Assembly (NCBI RefSeq): GCF_002356115.1
Contig: NZ_AP014836.1
Coordinates: forward strand, 806,001 to 870,000
Reading direction: 5' to 3'
DNA: 64,000 nt
Source of the DNA: Candidatus Nitrosoglobus terrae
Lineage (GTDB): Bacteria; Pseudomonadota; Gammaproteobacteria; Nitrosococcales; Nitrosococcaceae
The notes beneath the pieces were generated by a model. The model saw only the letters and a list, made by a program, of their open reading frames with translations. It ran no database searches and had not been told where the DNA came from. Positions 45,390-55,000 of this stretch are shown here, in pieces (the stretch's first letter is position 1; each line of letters starts with the position of its first letter). Both the position numbers and the translations under genes were made by a program.

Positions 45390-46346
45390 ATGAAACTTTA
45401 CCATAGGGCTTTTAAAGCGATGGGTACTCCATGCGATATTCAGGTTTATGCTAAAACTCAAGATAAAGCTGAGCAAGTTATAGGGCTGATTATTGCCGAT
45501 CTGCAGCGTTTAGAAGCCCGTTATTCTCGCTACCGTTCTGATAGTTTTCTTTCTGCTATTAATCGGGTAGCAATGACAGGCGGTCATATAACAGTAGATA
45601 AGGAAACTACAGAATTATTAAATTATGCGGCCACCTGCTATGCCCAAAGCGATGGGCTGTTTGATATTACTTCGGGTATTTTGCGACAAGCATGGGATTT
45701 TAAGTCTGGTAAATTACCAAATGAGGAACAAGTTCAAGCGTTACTGGGAAAAATAGGCTGGGAAAAACTGCACTGGAAACCTCCAGTACTTGAGTTTCCT
45801 TTCCCAGGGATAGAAATTGATTTTGGCGGTATTGTGAAGGAATATGCGGCTGATAGAGCCGTTTCGCTGGGTTTACAGGCAGGAATCTGCCATGGTTTAG
45901 TCAATTTAGGCGGAGATATTAAGATTGTTGGTCCGCGCCCAGATGGAGATCTTTGGCGAATTGGTATTCGCCATCCTGATCATAAAGGGGTTGCGATAGA
46001 GATGCTGCAATTATATGAAGGAGCCATTGCCAGTAGCGGTGATTATGAACGCTGCATTGTGTTAGAAGATATACGCTATGGCCATGTACTTAATCCAAAA
46101 ACGGGTTGGCCAGTACGGCATCTAGCATCAGTAACGGTGGTGAGTGATTGGTGCGTGGTGGCTGGAAGCGCTTCTACCATTGCTATGCTTAAAGAGACAG
46201 AGGGTCAGGTTTGGTTACAGAATTTAGATTTACCTCATTTTTGGGTCGATATCCAAGGAAAAACAGGAGGTTCACTTGGAAGGCTATCTGTTGAGTCCTT
46301 ATCTACAACCGAAACTCAGTATTCAGTAGCTGCGGCCATACTGTAA
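45390..46346 (+). CDS. ApbE-like FAD:protein FMN transferase, divergent, no signal peptide
   Basis: 318 residues. The fold is that of ApbE: FKAMGTPCDIQVYA, YSRYRSDSFLSAINR, IDFGGIVKEYAADRA, LVNLGGDIKIVG and SSGDYERCI. The metal-site motif that reads A-D-x-L-A-T in classical ApbE is AGSASTIAML here, so the usual Asp is missing. No signal peptide or lipobox is visible, unlike the ApbE at 14902. ApbE relatives of this type accompany DUF4266/DUF3570 clusters. Either it flavinylates a partner before export or it has another role. It follows the barrel gene by 37 bp. Confidence 0.88.
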   Translation: MKLYHRAFKAMGTPCDIQVYAKTQDKAEQVIGLIIADLQRLEARYSRYRSDSFLSAINRVAMTGGHITVDKETTELLNYAATCYAQSDGLFDITSGILRQAWDFKSGKLPNEEQVQALLGKIGWEKLHWKPPVLEFPFPGIEIDFGGIVKEYAADRAVSLGLQAGICHGLVNLGGDIKIVGPRPDGDLWRIGIRHPDHKGVAIEMLQLYEGAIASSGDYERCIVLEDIRYGHVLNPKTGWPVRHLASVTVVSDWCVVAGSASTIAMLKETEGQVWLQNLDLPHFWVDIQGKTGGSLGRLSVESLSTTETQYSVAAAIL

Positions 46347-46418
46347 CAAACACCTCCCCATAGGATTAAGGAATATTATCTATCCCAGCCCAAATCAACT
46401 CTGTCAGGATAAGAAACG

Positions 46419-47981
46419 ATGCATCATCTTTCGGTAAATAGCTTAGAGCGGGCAGGATTATATTTTACTGTTTTTTTGACCGGGGCTGCAGTAATGATAG
46501 TGGAGCTTTTAGGAACCCGTATTATTGCCCCTTTTTATGGTGCCAGCCTTTACGTCTGGTCGTCTTTGATCTCAGTAACGATGATTGCTTTGGCCTTAGG
46601 CTATTTTATAGGCGGGTACTGGGCTGATCGAGTTAAGCAAACTAGGTTAGCATTTATTATTGCCAGTGCTGCTTTATGTATCCTGATAATCCCTTGGTTA
46701 ACCCGTTTTGTTTTGTTAGCTACCGATCCGCTGGGTTTGCGTGTAGGGGCTTTTATGAGTGCCTTGGTGCTATTTTCACCAAGCTTGACTCTGTTAGGGA
46801 TGGTGGGGCCATTTGCCATTAAATTATCAACCTTAACGCTAGAGGGGGTAGGTACTAGCGTGGGTTCGATCTACGCTGCCAGTACCCTTGGTGGCGTAGC
46901 TGGAACATTATTCTTGGGGTTCTATTTGTTTCCTAGGATAGGGTCTTATGAAATTCTTATGGATCTGAGTATGGCCTTATTACTATTAGCGATAGCAGTC
47001 GCTTTCTACGAAAGAAAACGCCTAAGATTCGCCCTTATTTTCTTGCCAATTATATTGGGGATTCTAGGGATAAATTTATCACTACAGACGATTAGATCGG
47101 ATAGACATGTGTCTGAAATTTACTCCGGCGGTGAGTTTTTCAAAATTTTATCTGAGCGTGAAAGCCTATATGGTTGGGTGCGCGTTATGGATCAACCCGC
47201 GCGGGATCTTCGTTTACTGACTGTGGATGCTTCAGTGATTGGGGCAGCTAGCATTAGTCATGGTGAAAATCGACTTGCTTACCAGGACATCGTGCAGCTA
47301 ATCCCAGCTTTAGTACCTCATATGAAGCGCGCCTTGCTACTGGGTCAAGGGGCCGGTCATATGGCAATCACTTTAAAAGATCGCTATCAGATAAATACCG
47401 ATACCTTAGAAATCAATCCAGCGGTGGCTGAAGTGGCCACTCGCTACTTTGGCTTTATGCCTACGGGGAAGCGTATTGTTGGCGATGCCCGCTATGAGAT
47501 TCGGCGTTTGAAAGGATCTTATGATCTGATTATCCATGATTGCTTTACGGGAGGTTCAGAACCCGCTTATTTATTGACCGTTGAGGCTCTAGAAGAACTA
47601 CGATCACTGCTCTCTGATCAAGGTATTCTACTATTGAACTTTGTGGCTTTCTCAGATGAGGGCAAGAATACCGCGTTGGCCTCTGTAGCTAAAACCATTG
47701 CACAGGTGTTTCCACAGCAGCTGGTTTTTATTTCTGAACCGGGTAAGGACTTTAATGATTTCGTTTTCCTTGCAGCGAATCATTCCATCAATCTTAATAC
47801 AAGCGCACTTAGACTTAAGCAAGTAGCTTGGTTGGAACGAAGACAGCTAGCCGTGGATAAAGGGCAAGGCATGCTTTTAACCGACGATTTTTACCCACTG
47901 GAGCAGCTACAGCTTCGTAAAGCTCAATACTATAGACACACGTTAATAAGCTGGTTAGGTGCCAATATTTTAGTGCGATAA
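46419..47981 (+). CDS. Membrane-anchored spermidine synthase-like protein
   Basis: 520 residues. The N-terminal 200 residues hold about six transmembrane spans with an MFS-like look (TVFLTGAAVMIVELLGTRII, GYFIGGYWADRVKQ). The C-terminal part (about 230-480) is a spermidine synthase/methyltransferase-like Rossmann domain: LLLGQGAGHMAITLK, TLEINPAVAEVA and YDLIIHDCFTGGSEP. Such fused proteins are widespread, but their substrate is generally unknown, and aminopropyl transfer should not be assumed. It stands between the putative metal system and the polysaccharide operon; which of the two it belongs to is unclear. Confidence 0.85.
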   Translation: MHHLSVNSLERAGLYFTVFLTGAAVMIVELLGTRIIAPFYGASLYVWSSLISVTMIALALGYFIGGYWADRVKQTRLAFIIASAALCILIIPWLTRFVLLATDPLGLRVGAFMSALVLFSPSLTLLGMVGPFAIKLSTLTLEGVGTSVGSIYAASTLGGVAGTLFLGFYLFPRIGSYEILMDLSMALLLLAIAVAFYERKRLRFALIFLPIILGILGINLSLQTIRSDRHVSEIYSGGEFFKILSERESLYGWVRVMDQPARDLRLLTVDASVIGAASISHGENRLAYQDIVQLIPALVPHMKRALLLGQGAGHMAITLKDRYQINTDTLEINPAVAEVATRYFGFMPTGKRIVGDARYEIRRLKGSYDLIIHDCFTGGSEPAYLLTVEALEELRSLLSDQGILLLNFVAFSDEGKNTALASVAKTIAQVFPQQLVFISEPGKDFNDFVFLAANHSINLNTSALRLKQVAWLERRQLAVDKGQGMLLTDDFYPLEQLQLRKAQYYRHTLISWLGANILVR

Positions 47982-48000
47982 GCCATTTATTATTTAAATT

Positions 48001-48819
48001 ATGCCTACATTTATTATTTCTCCTATGACAGCAGTTTGGCAATTGATCAAGAGTCGAGAGCTTATTATTCAGCTCATCTGGAGTGAAGTAGCCGGTCGTT
48101 ATCGTGGATCTTTTGCTGGATTGATGTGGTCTTTCCTTAATCCGTTGTTTTCCCTAGCCATGTATACTTTTGTATTTGGTGTCGTGCTTAAAGCCCGTTG
48201 GGGATTATCAGCAGAAAGTATTTTTGATTTTTCTTTGGTGTTATTTGCCGGTTTAATTATTCATGGATTGTTATCTGAGTGCATTACGCGGGCTCCTCAG
48301 CTCATTATTGGTAATCCTAGCTATGTCAAGCAGGTTATTTTTCCCCTTGAAATACTCCCGATTGTGACACTGGGATCGAGCTTATTTCATACCACTATCG
48401 GTTTTTTATTACTGATTATGATCTGGGGTATTACTCATGGAGGTGTGGCATTGGAGGTTATTTTTGTCCCCTTATTGATATTACCATTAAGTCTGATTGC
48501 GGTCGGGTTAGGGTGGCTTATTGCAGCAACAACCGTATACTTTAGGGATTTGAGCCAGTTGGTAGCCTTTACCAGTAGTGGTTTGCTCTTTTTTTCACCT
48601 ATTTTTTATCCGGCAAGCTCAGTGCCTGATCCCTTTCGGTATATTTTAAATGTTAATCCGCTTACTTATGTAATTGAGCAGGTACGAGCTACATTTGTCA
48701 GTGGAGAAATTCCAGAACTAAAGAGCTACCTAATCTATTTATTGATTTCTTTTTTCATAGCTTGGCTAGGTTATGTTTGGTTTCAGAAAACCCGAGCGGG
48801 CTTTGCTGATGTGATATGA
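48001..48819 (+). CDS. wzm: Polysaccharide ABC exporter, permease (Wzm-like)
   Basis: 272 residues with six membrane spans of the ABC-2 type. LIWSEVAGRYRGSFAGLMW, PLFSLAMYTFVFGVVLKARW, FFSPIFYPASSVP and NPLTYVIEQVRA are typical. With the downstream ATPase it moves a lipid-linked polysaccharide across the inner membrane. It is the first gene of a long coupled operon and overlaps wzt by four bases (ATGA). No strong ribosome binding site is visible before the ATG. Confidence 0.92.
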   Translation: MPTFIISPMTAVWQLIKSRELIIQLIWSEVAGRYRGSFAGLMWSFLNPLFSLAMYTFVFGVVLKARWGLSAESIFDFSLVLFAGLIIHGLLSECITRAPQLIIGNPSYVKQVIFPLEILPIVTLGSSLFHTTIGFLLLIMIWGITHGGVALEVIFVPLLILPLSLIAVGLGWLIAATTVYFRDLSQLVAFTSSGLLFFSPIFYPASSVPDPFRYILNVNPLTYVIEQVRATFVSGEIPELKSYLIYLLISFFIAWLGYVWFQKTRAGFADVI

Positions 48820-50066
48820 CCTTGCCTTTAATAGAGGCTGCATCAGAAGAAATTTTAATTGATGTGGCCAACGTCAGTAAGTGCTATCACTTATACCAGC
48901 GCCCTCAAGATCGCCTACTGCAATCTTTTCTTGGGCGAAAGAAAAAGTTACATCGTGAATTTTGGGCGCTATTACCTCTTTCCTTACAGGTTTACCGAGG
49001 TGAGTCAGTCGCTATTATTGGTCGTAATGGCGCTGGAAAAAGTACCTTATTACAGCTTATTGCGGGTACCTTAACGCCTACTGCTGGGGAAATTACAGTG
49101 CGAGGCAGGGTTGCTGCACTGCTTCAGTTAGGGAGTGGATTTAATCCTGAGTTTACTGGACGGGAAAATGTATTTCTAAATGGGGTTATTCTGGGGTTTA
49201 GCCGCGCTGAGATTGAGCGTCGCTTTGATGAGATTGCGGCCTTTGCTGAGATTGGTGATTTTATCGAGCAACCCGTCAAGACTTATTCTTCAGGAATGAC
49301 CATGCGGCTTGCATTTGCTGTTTCCACTTGCCTTGAACCTGAAGTGCTGATTATTGATGAGGCTTTAGCGGTAGGTGATGCGGTATTTCAGTTTAAATGC
49401 CGAAATCGATTACAGGAATTAATCACTCAAGGGACAACGCTGTTATTTGTCTCCCATGATATGAGTGCAGTGAAATCATTTTGTAAGCGCGCTATTTATC
49501 TAGAAAATGGGCAAAAAAAAGCAGAAGGGGAATCAGAGCATGTGGCTGAGCTTTATTTTATGGATGTGCGATCTGAGCAGAATCGCAATACGCTAGAAAA
49601 AAATAAAAATTTTAATACTGCGGTTGAAAAAAAAAATGATGGAGGTTATGGCACCAGCGAAGGGGAAATTTTATCTGCTAGATTTTTAACAACCCAGCAT
49701 CATTATGCCTTATTCAATTATGGCGATATCATTGAGCTAGAGATTATCTGTAAGTTTGCGCCTCATATAACACTTCCTTCCCTTTCCGCAGTGATTCAAG
49801 CCAGTAATTTGGTGGGCATTGGGGGGCAATGGTTTTCTATCTATCCGATATCTTCGGATAATAAAATTATCACGTTAAAAATTAAGTTTCCGGCAAAATT
49901 TAATGAAGGAAAATATTTCATTACACTGAGATTAGAAGATCGAGAAGATAAAAAACAGTTCTTTATTTTACATAAAATCCCAGGGGCATTAATGTTTGAT
50001 GTGCTGCCCCAGCCAAATAGCTGTTTATTAGGATTTTATGATGTGGATCTTAGCTGTGAGCAGTAA
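48816..50066 (+). CDS. wzt: Polysaccharide ABC exporter, ATP-binding protein (Wzt-like)
   Basis: 416 residues. The ATPase domain (about 10-245) has Walker A GRNGAGKST, family motif LLQLGSGFNPEFTGRENV, signature KTYSSGMTMRLAFA and Walker B VLIIDEALAVGD. The C-terminal domain (about 275-410) is a beta-sandwich of the Wzt C-terminal type, which in O-antigen systems recognises the capped end of the glycan. Its presence suggests chain-length-terminated export, in line with methyl or sulfate capping by downstream enzymes. Confidence 0.93.
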   Translation: MTLPLIEAASEEILIDVANVSKCYHLYQRPQDRLLQSFLGRKKKLHREFWALLPLSLQVYRGESVAIIGRNGAGKSTLLQLIAGTLTPTAGEITVRGRVAALLQLGSGFNPEFTGRENVFLNGVILGFSRAEIERRFDEIAAFAEIGDFIEQPVKTYSSGMTMRLAFAVSTCLEPEVLIIDEALAVGDAVFQFKCRNRLQELITQGTTLLFVSHDMSAVKSFCKRAIYLENGQKKAEGESEHVAELYFMDVRSEQNRNTLEKNKNFNTAVEKKNDGGYGTSEGEILSARFLTTQHHYALFNYGDIIELEIICKFAPHITLPSLSAVIQASNLVGIGGQWFSIYPISSDNKIITLKIKFPAKFNEGKYFITLRLEDREDKKQFFILHKIPGALMFDVLPQPNSCLLGFYDVDLSCEQ

Positions 50067-50069
50067 ATC

Positions 50070-50699
50070 ATGGTTATCTCACACCAGCATAAGTTTATAT
50101 TTATAAAAAATGGCAAAACAGCAGGAACCAGTATTGAGGTATTTTTATCCCAAATCTGTGCTGATACCGATATTGTGACTCCCATTTATCCGCCTATACC
50201 CTCCCATATTCCCCGTAACTATGAAGGCTTTTACAATCGTATGACCAGCGCGGAGATTCGTCATCAAATAGGGGAGAAAACTTGGCGGGATTATTTTAAG
50301 TTCTGCGTAGAGCGTAATCCTTGGGATAAGACATTGTCTTATTACCATATGGCTAACTTTAGGGCTGAAGGAAATCTTTCTTTAGATAAATTTTTATCTG
50401 GAGAGGAGTTCCCAGTGAATTTTTCTCGTTATACAGAGCCAGATGATAGCGCAAAAATTATTGTGGATCGGGTACTTTATTTTGAAAATCTTATAGGGGA
50501 TTTAGGTGAGGTATTTCAGCAATTAGGGGTATTTTTTAAGGGCTCTCTTGGGGTTTATGCTAAATCAGAATATCGAACCGATAGGCGTCCTTATCAAGAA
50601 GTGTTAACACCGTCTCAAGCAGATAAAATCCGTGATGTTTTTGCAGTTGAGATTGGCTTGCATGGTTACCGTTTTTATGGGGCAAGACAGGTAGTGTGA
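50070..50699 (+). CDS. Sulfotransferase family protein 1
   Basis: 209 residues. FIKNGKTAGTSIEVFL near the N-terminus is the 5'-phosphosulfate loop and CVERNPWDKTLSYYH is the 3'-phosphate motif, so PAPS-dependent sulfation of a glycan is predicted. It belongs to the short cytoplasmic sulfotransferases found in polysaccharide clusters. It starts three bases after wzt and overlaps the next sulfotransferase by four. Confidence 0.88.
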   Translation: MVISHQHKFIFIKNGKTAGTSIEVFLSQICADTDIVTPIYPPIPSHIPRNYEGFYNRMTSAEIRHQIGEKTWRDYFKFCVERNPWDKTLSYYHMANFRAEGNLSLDKFLSGEEFPVNFSRYTEPDDSAKIIVDRVLYFENLIGDLGEVFQQLGVFFKGSLGVYAKSEYRTDRRPYQEVLTPSQADKIRDVFAVEIGLHGYRFYGARQVV

Positions 50700-51298
50700 T
50701 TGGGATAAAACATCAATTTATCTTTGTCCATATCCCAAAAACAGCGGGGAATACGCTACAAAGTATTTTAAGTCCTTACTCCGAAGATAGTATCGTCGCT
50801 AGCTCTAACAAGGATGGTATTCATCGGTTTGGTTTATCAAGCGCGTATGGTACGACTAAGCATGCTACTTTATCTGAGTATTTTTCTGCTCTTGGCGCTC
50901 AACTATTTTGGTCGATGAAAAAATTTACCTGCATTCGTAATCCTTGGGAACGGGCTATTTCTTTTTATTTTTCTCCTCATCGAGGCCATCGTATTTGGGA
51001 TCGAAATACCTTCGTTCAGGAGCTGGATAAAATACAATCTATGGTTTCTTTCTTACAATTATCTAATGAAGGCAACCCAGATAAGAATCTTAATTTTATT
51101 ATTCGCTATGAACAGTTAAACCAAGATTTTTGTAGATTATGTAATGATCTTGGATTTGAAAAGAAAAATCTCCCTATCCTTAATAAAGGAAATCGACAAC
51201 CTTATGTGAGCTATTATGATTCAGGACTTATACAAATGGTGGCTGACCGCTTTGCAGCGGATATTAAACTATTTGGCTATGAGTTTAGTTCACAATGA
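50696..51298 (+). CDS. Sulfotransferase family protein 2
   Basis: 200 residues from a GTG overlapping the previous stop (GTGA). FVHIPKTAGNTLQSIL is the sulfate-donor loop and CIRNPWERAISFYFS the 3'-phosphate motif. It is similar in length and motifs to its neighbour but clearly different in the middle, suggesting distinct acceptor positions. It overlaps the third gene by four bases. Confidence 0.88.
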   Translation: MIGIKHQFIFVHIPKTAGNTLQSILSPYSEDSIVASSNKDGIHRFGLSSAYGTTKHATLSEYFSALGAQLFWSMKKFTCIRNPWERAISFYFSPHRGHRIWDRNTFVQELDKIQSMVSFLQLSNEGNPDKNLNFIIRYEQLNQDFCRLCNDLGFEKKNLPILNKGNRQPYVSYYDSGLIQMVADRFAADIKLFGYEFSSQ

Positions 51299-52005
51299 AA
51301 ATTGTGATGCTGCATATCCCTAAAGCGGCAGGTACCTCATTAAAAAAAGCGCTAATAGATAAAGTAGGCGTTGATAATATTTATTTTGACTACCATCGAC
51401 CTATGGCGAAAGGGGATTTGGTACGTAAGGTGGATTGCTTGGTATCGAGTATTATCTCTATGCCTAGATCAGAATCCCTCATATTTGGCCATTTTCTGGC
51501 GGGGAAATACGCTCAATTTAATGGAGTTTATTTTAGAAAACGGCAAAGAACTGCTTATATTACTTTCCTACGTCATCCGTTACAAAGAGCCTTATCTCAT
51601 TTTTTTTTCTGGAAGAGAACCGCAGTGACGGGGCATCGTATTTGGGAGAAATTTCACCGTGACAACTGGAGTTTAGAGCGGTTTTTGCTCTCTAAAGAAC
51701 ATACTAACCTACAGGCTAAATTTCTTTGGCGTTTTCCATTAACTCAATTTGATTTTATCGGTTTAACAGAATATTTCGACGACAGTGTAAAAATGCTAGG
51801 TCATCTTTTCCCGGTACTAAAAGACTTATCTATTGAAACTGAGAACAGTAACCCTGAAAACACTGTTGGATTAAATTATACGATTGATTCGGATTTAGAA
51901 TCTGAGTTCGTGCGCCGTAATCAATTGGATTATGTGTTATATCATCAGGCGATGGATATTTTCCTGACGAAAAAAATTCAGATTTTTGAAAATGGATTAT
52001 TCTAA
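51295..52005 (+). CDS. Sulfotransferase family protein 3
   Basis: 236 residues. MLHIPKAAGTSLKKAL and FLRHPLQRALSHFFF are the donor-binding motifs. A histidine in IFGHFLAGKYAQF and the spacing to the RHP motif fit the Sulfotransfer_2 group. The last base of its TAA is the first base of the next ATG (TAATG), so translation is coupled. Confidence 0.87.
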   Translation: MKIVMLHIPKAAGTSLKKALIDKVGVDNIYFDYHRPMAKGDLVRKVDCLVSSIISMPRSESLIFGHFLAGKYAQFNGVYFRKRQRTAYITFLRHPLQRALSHFFFWKRTAVTGHRIWEKFHRDNWSLERFLLSKEHTNLQAKFLWRFPLTQFDFIGLTEYFDDSVKMLGHLFPVLKDLSIETENSNPENTVGLNYTIDSDLESEFVRRNQLDYVLYHQAMDIFLTKKIQIFENGLF

Positions 52006-55000
52006 TGGCTAATGATCCATCGGTCGTATTTTTACTAGGAGTGCCTCGCTCAGGGACGACTTTATTATCTTGCCTGCTTAATCAGCATCATAGACTGTAC
52101 TGCCCACCTGAACCTTGGTTGTTATTGGGCTTAGATGCCCTTGGTCGAGTGCCCACTGAGCATATGGCCGATCCGCCGCTACTAGCCGCGGCCATTACAG
52201 AATTCTTAGAAAATAAGCGACTGCTCACCCTTAAACAGGCTGCTTTAGCTATCTATCAGCAGGCATTAAAAAAATCAGGAAAAACTATTTTTGTCGATAA
52301 AACCCCCCGCTACTATCAGGTGCTTAGCCTTATTCAGTCTTTTTTACCCGAAAATAAGGCCATTCTCCTAGTACGTAATCCGCTTGATGTGGCTGCTTCT
52401 TTTAAAACGGCTTGGTCAGTTAATCTTCCAGAAATTATTGCTAGCCGAGGCAATACGCCTTTTTTATTTGATTATGTTTTAGGCTTTAGATATTTATTAG
52501 CTTTTGCGGCGGATCATCAGGTAGTTAAGGTTCATTACGAAAATTTGGTCGCTAACCCAGCAATAGAAATGAACCGTATTTTTAATTATTTGACACTTTC
52601 ACCTCTGATATTAGATAAACAGCTAGATATTCAAAAGTCGTATACCAAAAGTTCTTTTGGCGATAAGAAGATTATGGCCACTCCTTACGTACATACCAAT
52701 GCAATTGATACTTATAAGAATGTTTTTAGCAGAAATGAAATTGCCATTCTTATTAATGCGTTAGGTAAGGAGGTGTTTTTTCGCTTAGGTTATGAGGATC
52801 AGTGTACTGAGATTTGTGAAAAATTAAACATTACGCCTTCAAATAAAGCTTCCTTGCAACTATTTAAAATAGCTGAGCGGTATGCTAAAAGGCGACGGCA
52901 ACGCTGTGCAATGCCTAAATCTAAAGGCGTGCTAGAGCAAAAGATTAAATATTTAAAACAACATACTGAGTATCTAAAGCAGCAATTTGAATCTATTCAA
53001 ATTCAAAATGAGGGTTTGAATAAAGAGAATATGGCACTTAGTGAGCAGTTACAGCAGCAGCTTGAAGCTACTCAAGCTCAAAACGATAGCTTGAGTAAGG
53101 AAAATATAGTGCTTAGTGAGCAATTGCAATCGGTTCAAAGAGAAAATGAAACCCTTCAGCAGCAGCTTTATTTACACCGAAATATGAGGCTTAAGGCGCG
53201 CCTACAGGAAAATTTGGAATATATTGACAAGCGTTTGCGGCACGTTATTCAAAAGGGACTGTGGCGTATCGCCCAAGGGCCACCTTTACCGCCCTTGCCG
53301 AAGATAACAATAGTGACTCCGGTACTTAACAGTGCTCAATTTATTGAGTCGACCCTAGGTTCGGTATTAACCCAACAGTATTCTGCCCTAGAATTTATTA
53401 TTGTGGATGGAGGATCAACAGATGATACCCTCGCTATTATTGAGCGGCTGCAAAAAGAATCTACCTTTTCTCATAGAATCAATCAGGTAATCTCAGAGCC
53501 TGATCAAGGTATGTATGATGCGATTGCTAAAGGTTTTTCTCGGGCAACAGGGGAAATATTGGCTTACCTAAATGCAGATGATTTACTTGAAGGTGGGGCT
53601 TTAATGGCCGTAGGTAGCTATTTTGCTCGCCATCCGAAAGTATCCGTTATCTATCATGAAGATACGGTTTTAGTAAATGGTTGGAAATACCCTAATATTC
53701 GGCAGCCTAAACATATTGGCACTGGAGATTTGCTTAATAAACATATTTTGTTTCAAGATGGGGTTTTTTTTAGACGTAATGCCTATCAAGCGATTGGTGG
53801 CTTGCGTCGAGAACTGAAACTAGCGGGGGATTATGCCCTATGGCTGCGATTATCAGCACGGTTTAAGTTTACCCGTAGACTCCATCATGTCAGTTGTTTT
53901 CGTATTCGTTCAGGGCAGCTTAGCGAAAATACCCCAGGCTACTATCAGGAGGTTGATCAAGTTCGCAGTGATTTCCTTATGAAAGCTTCAGGATGGCAAA
54001 AATTATCTTGGCAGCTGTGGATAAAGTACCGCTTCTTAAGTCGGAAACTCGCTGTATTTTTTACCCAAGATCGATTATTTTTCCCTATTGATTTTGGCAA
54101 TATGCCGCCACCGTCAGTAGTATGTACGGGCACGGAATACGGTCAAGCCGTGAGTCCTATCGATGACAAGCCAGCAGGGCGATTTTTATTTAGTACTCCA
54201 GATACTCGTTTTGGCGATCAGACCATTAATTATATTTATTTAGATACCCAGCATAAGATTGCGATTGCTTACCCGCCAGTTCCACGCTTTAAGTTAGATG
54301 AGTTATATCAGCAGTACTATTCAGCGCCCCCCTTAGTCGTTAAAAACCCGGAGGGCACTTCTCCCTATCGTTACTTTAATGGTAAACGGTGGTGGGAAAA
54401 AGCACTATTGCGATTACCAGTGGAAAAGCTCGCTCGTTTTTTACCCAATGGTTGGTTGAATAATACATTAACTGAACTGACGTTTATCCTCCAAGCGGCA
54501 AGCATAGATACTCATGCTGCACTGAAACTGCTTGATATCGGCTGTTTTGAAGGCCATTTATTGGATGAGATTGCTATCCAAAAACCTTGGCGAGCCTATG
54601 GATTGGAGCCGAATACTCAAGCAGTGGCCGTAGCCCAAGGAAAAGGCCATTGTGTTTGGCAAGGAGCTGCTGAAGATGCAGTAAAGATAGTGCCTCACGC
54701 TCTACAATTTAATGTGATTTTTATGGGGCAGAGCATTGAGCACGTGGACAATCCAGTACAAGTTTTACGTAAGCTTCGCTTATTGCTTGCCCCAGGTGGG
54801 GTGTTAGTTTTAAGTACACCTAACCTAGATTCTCGACAGATAGATTGGTTTGGTCCTACCTGGGCTCATTGGCATACGCCCTATCACCGCTATATTTTTT
54901 CTCGTAAAGGCTTATTTGCCCTCGCGAAGCAAGCAGGCTTACAGCTCCTCTACTTTAAAACATTTTCTCATTGCTACTGGACCGCCATGTCTATAGTGCA

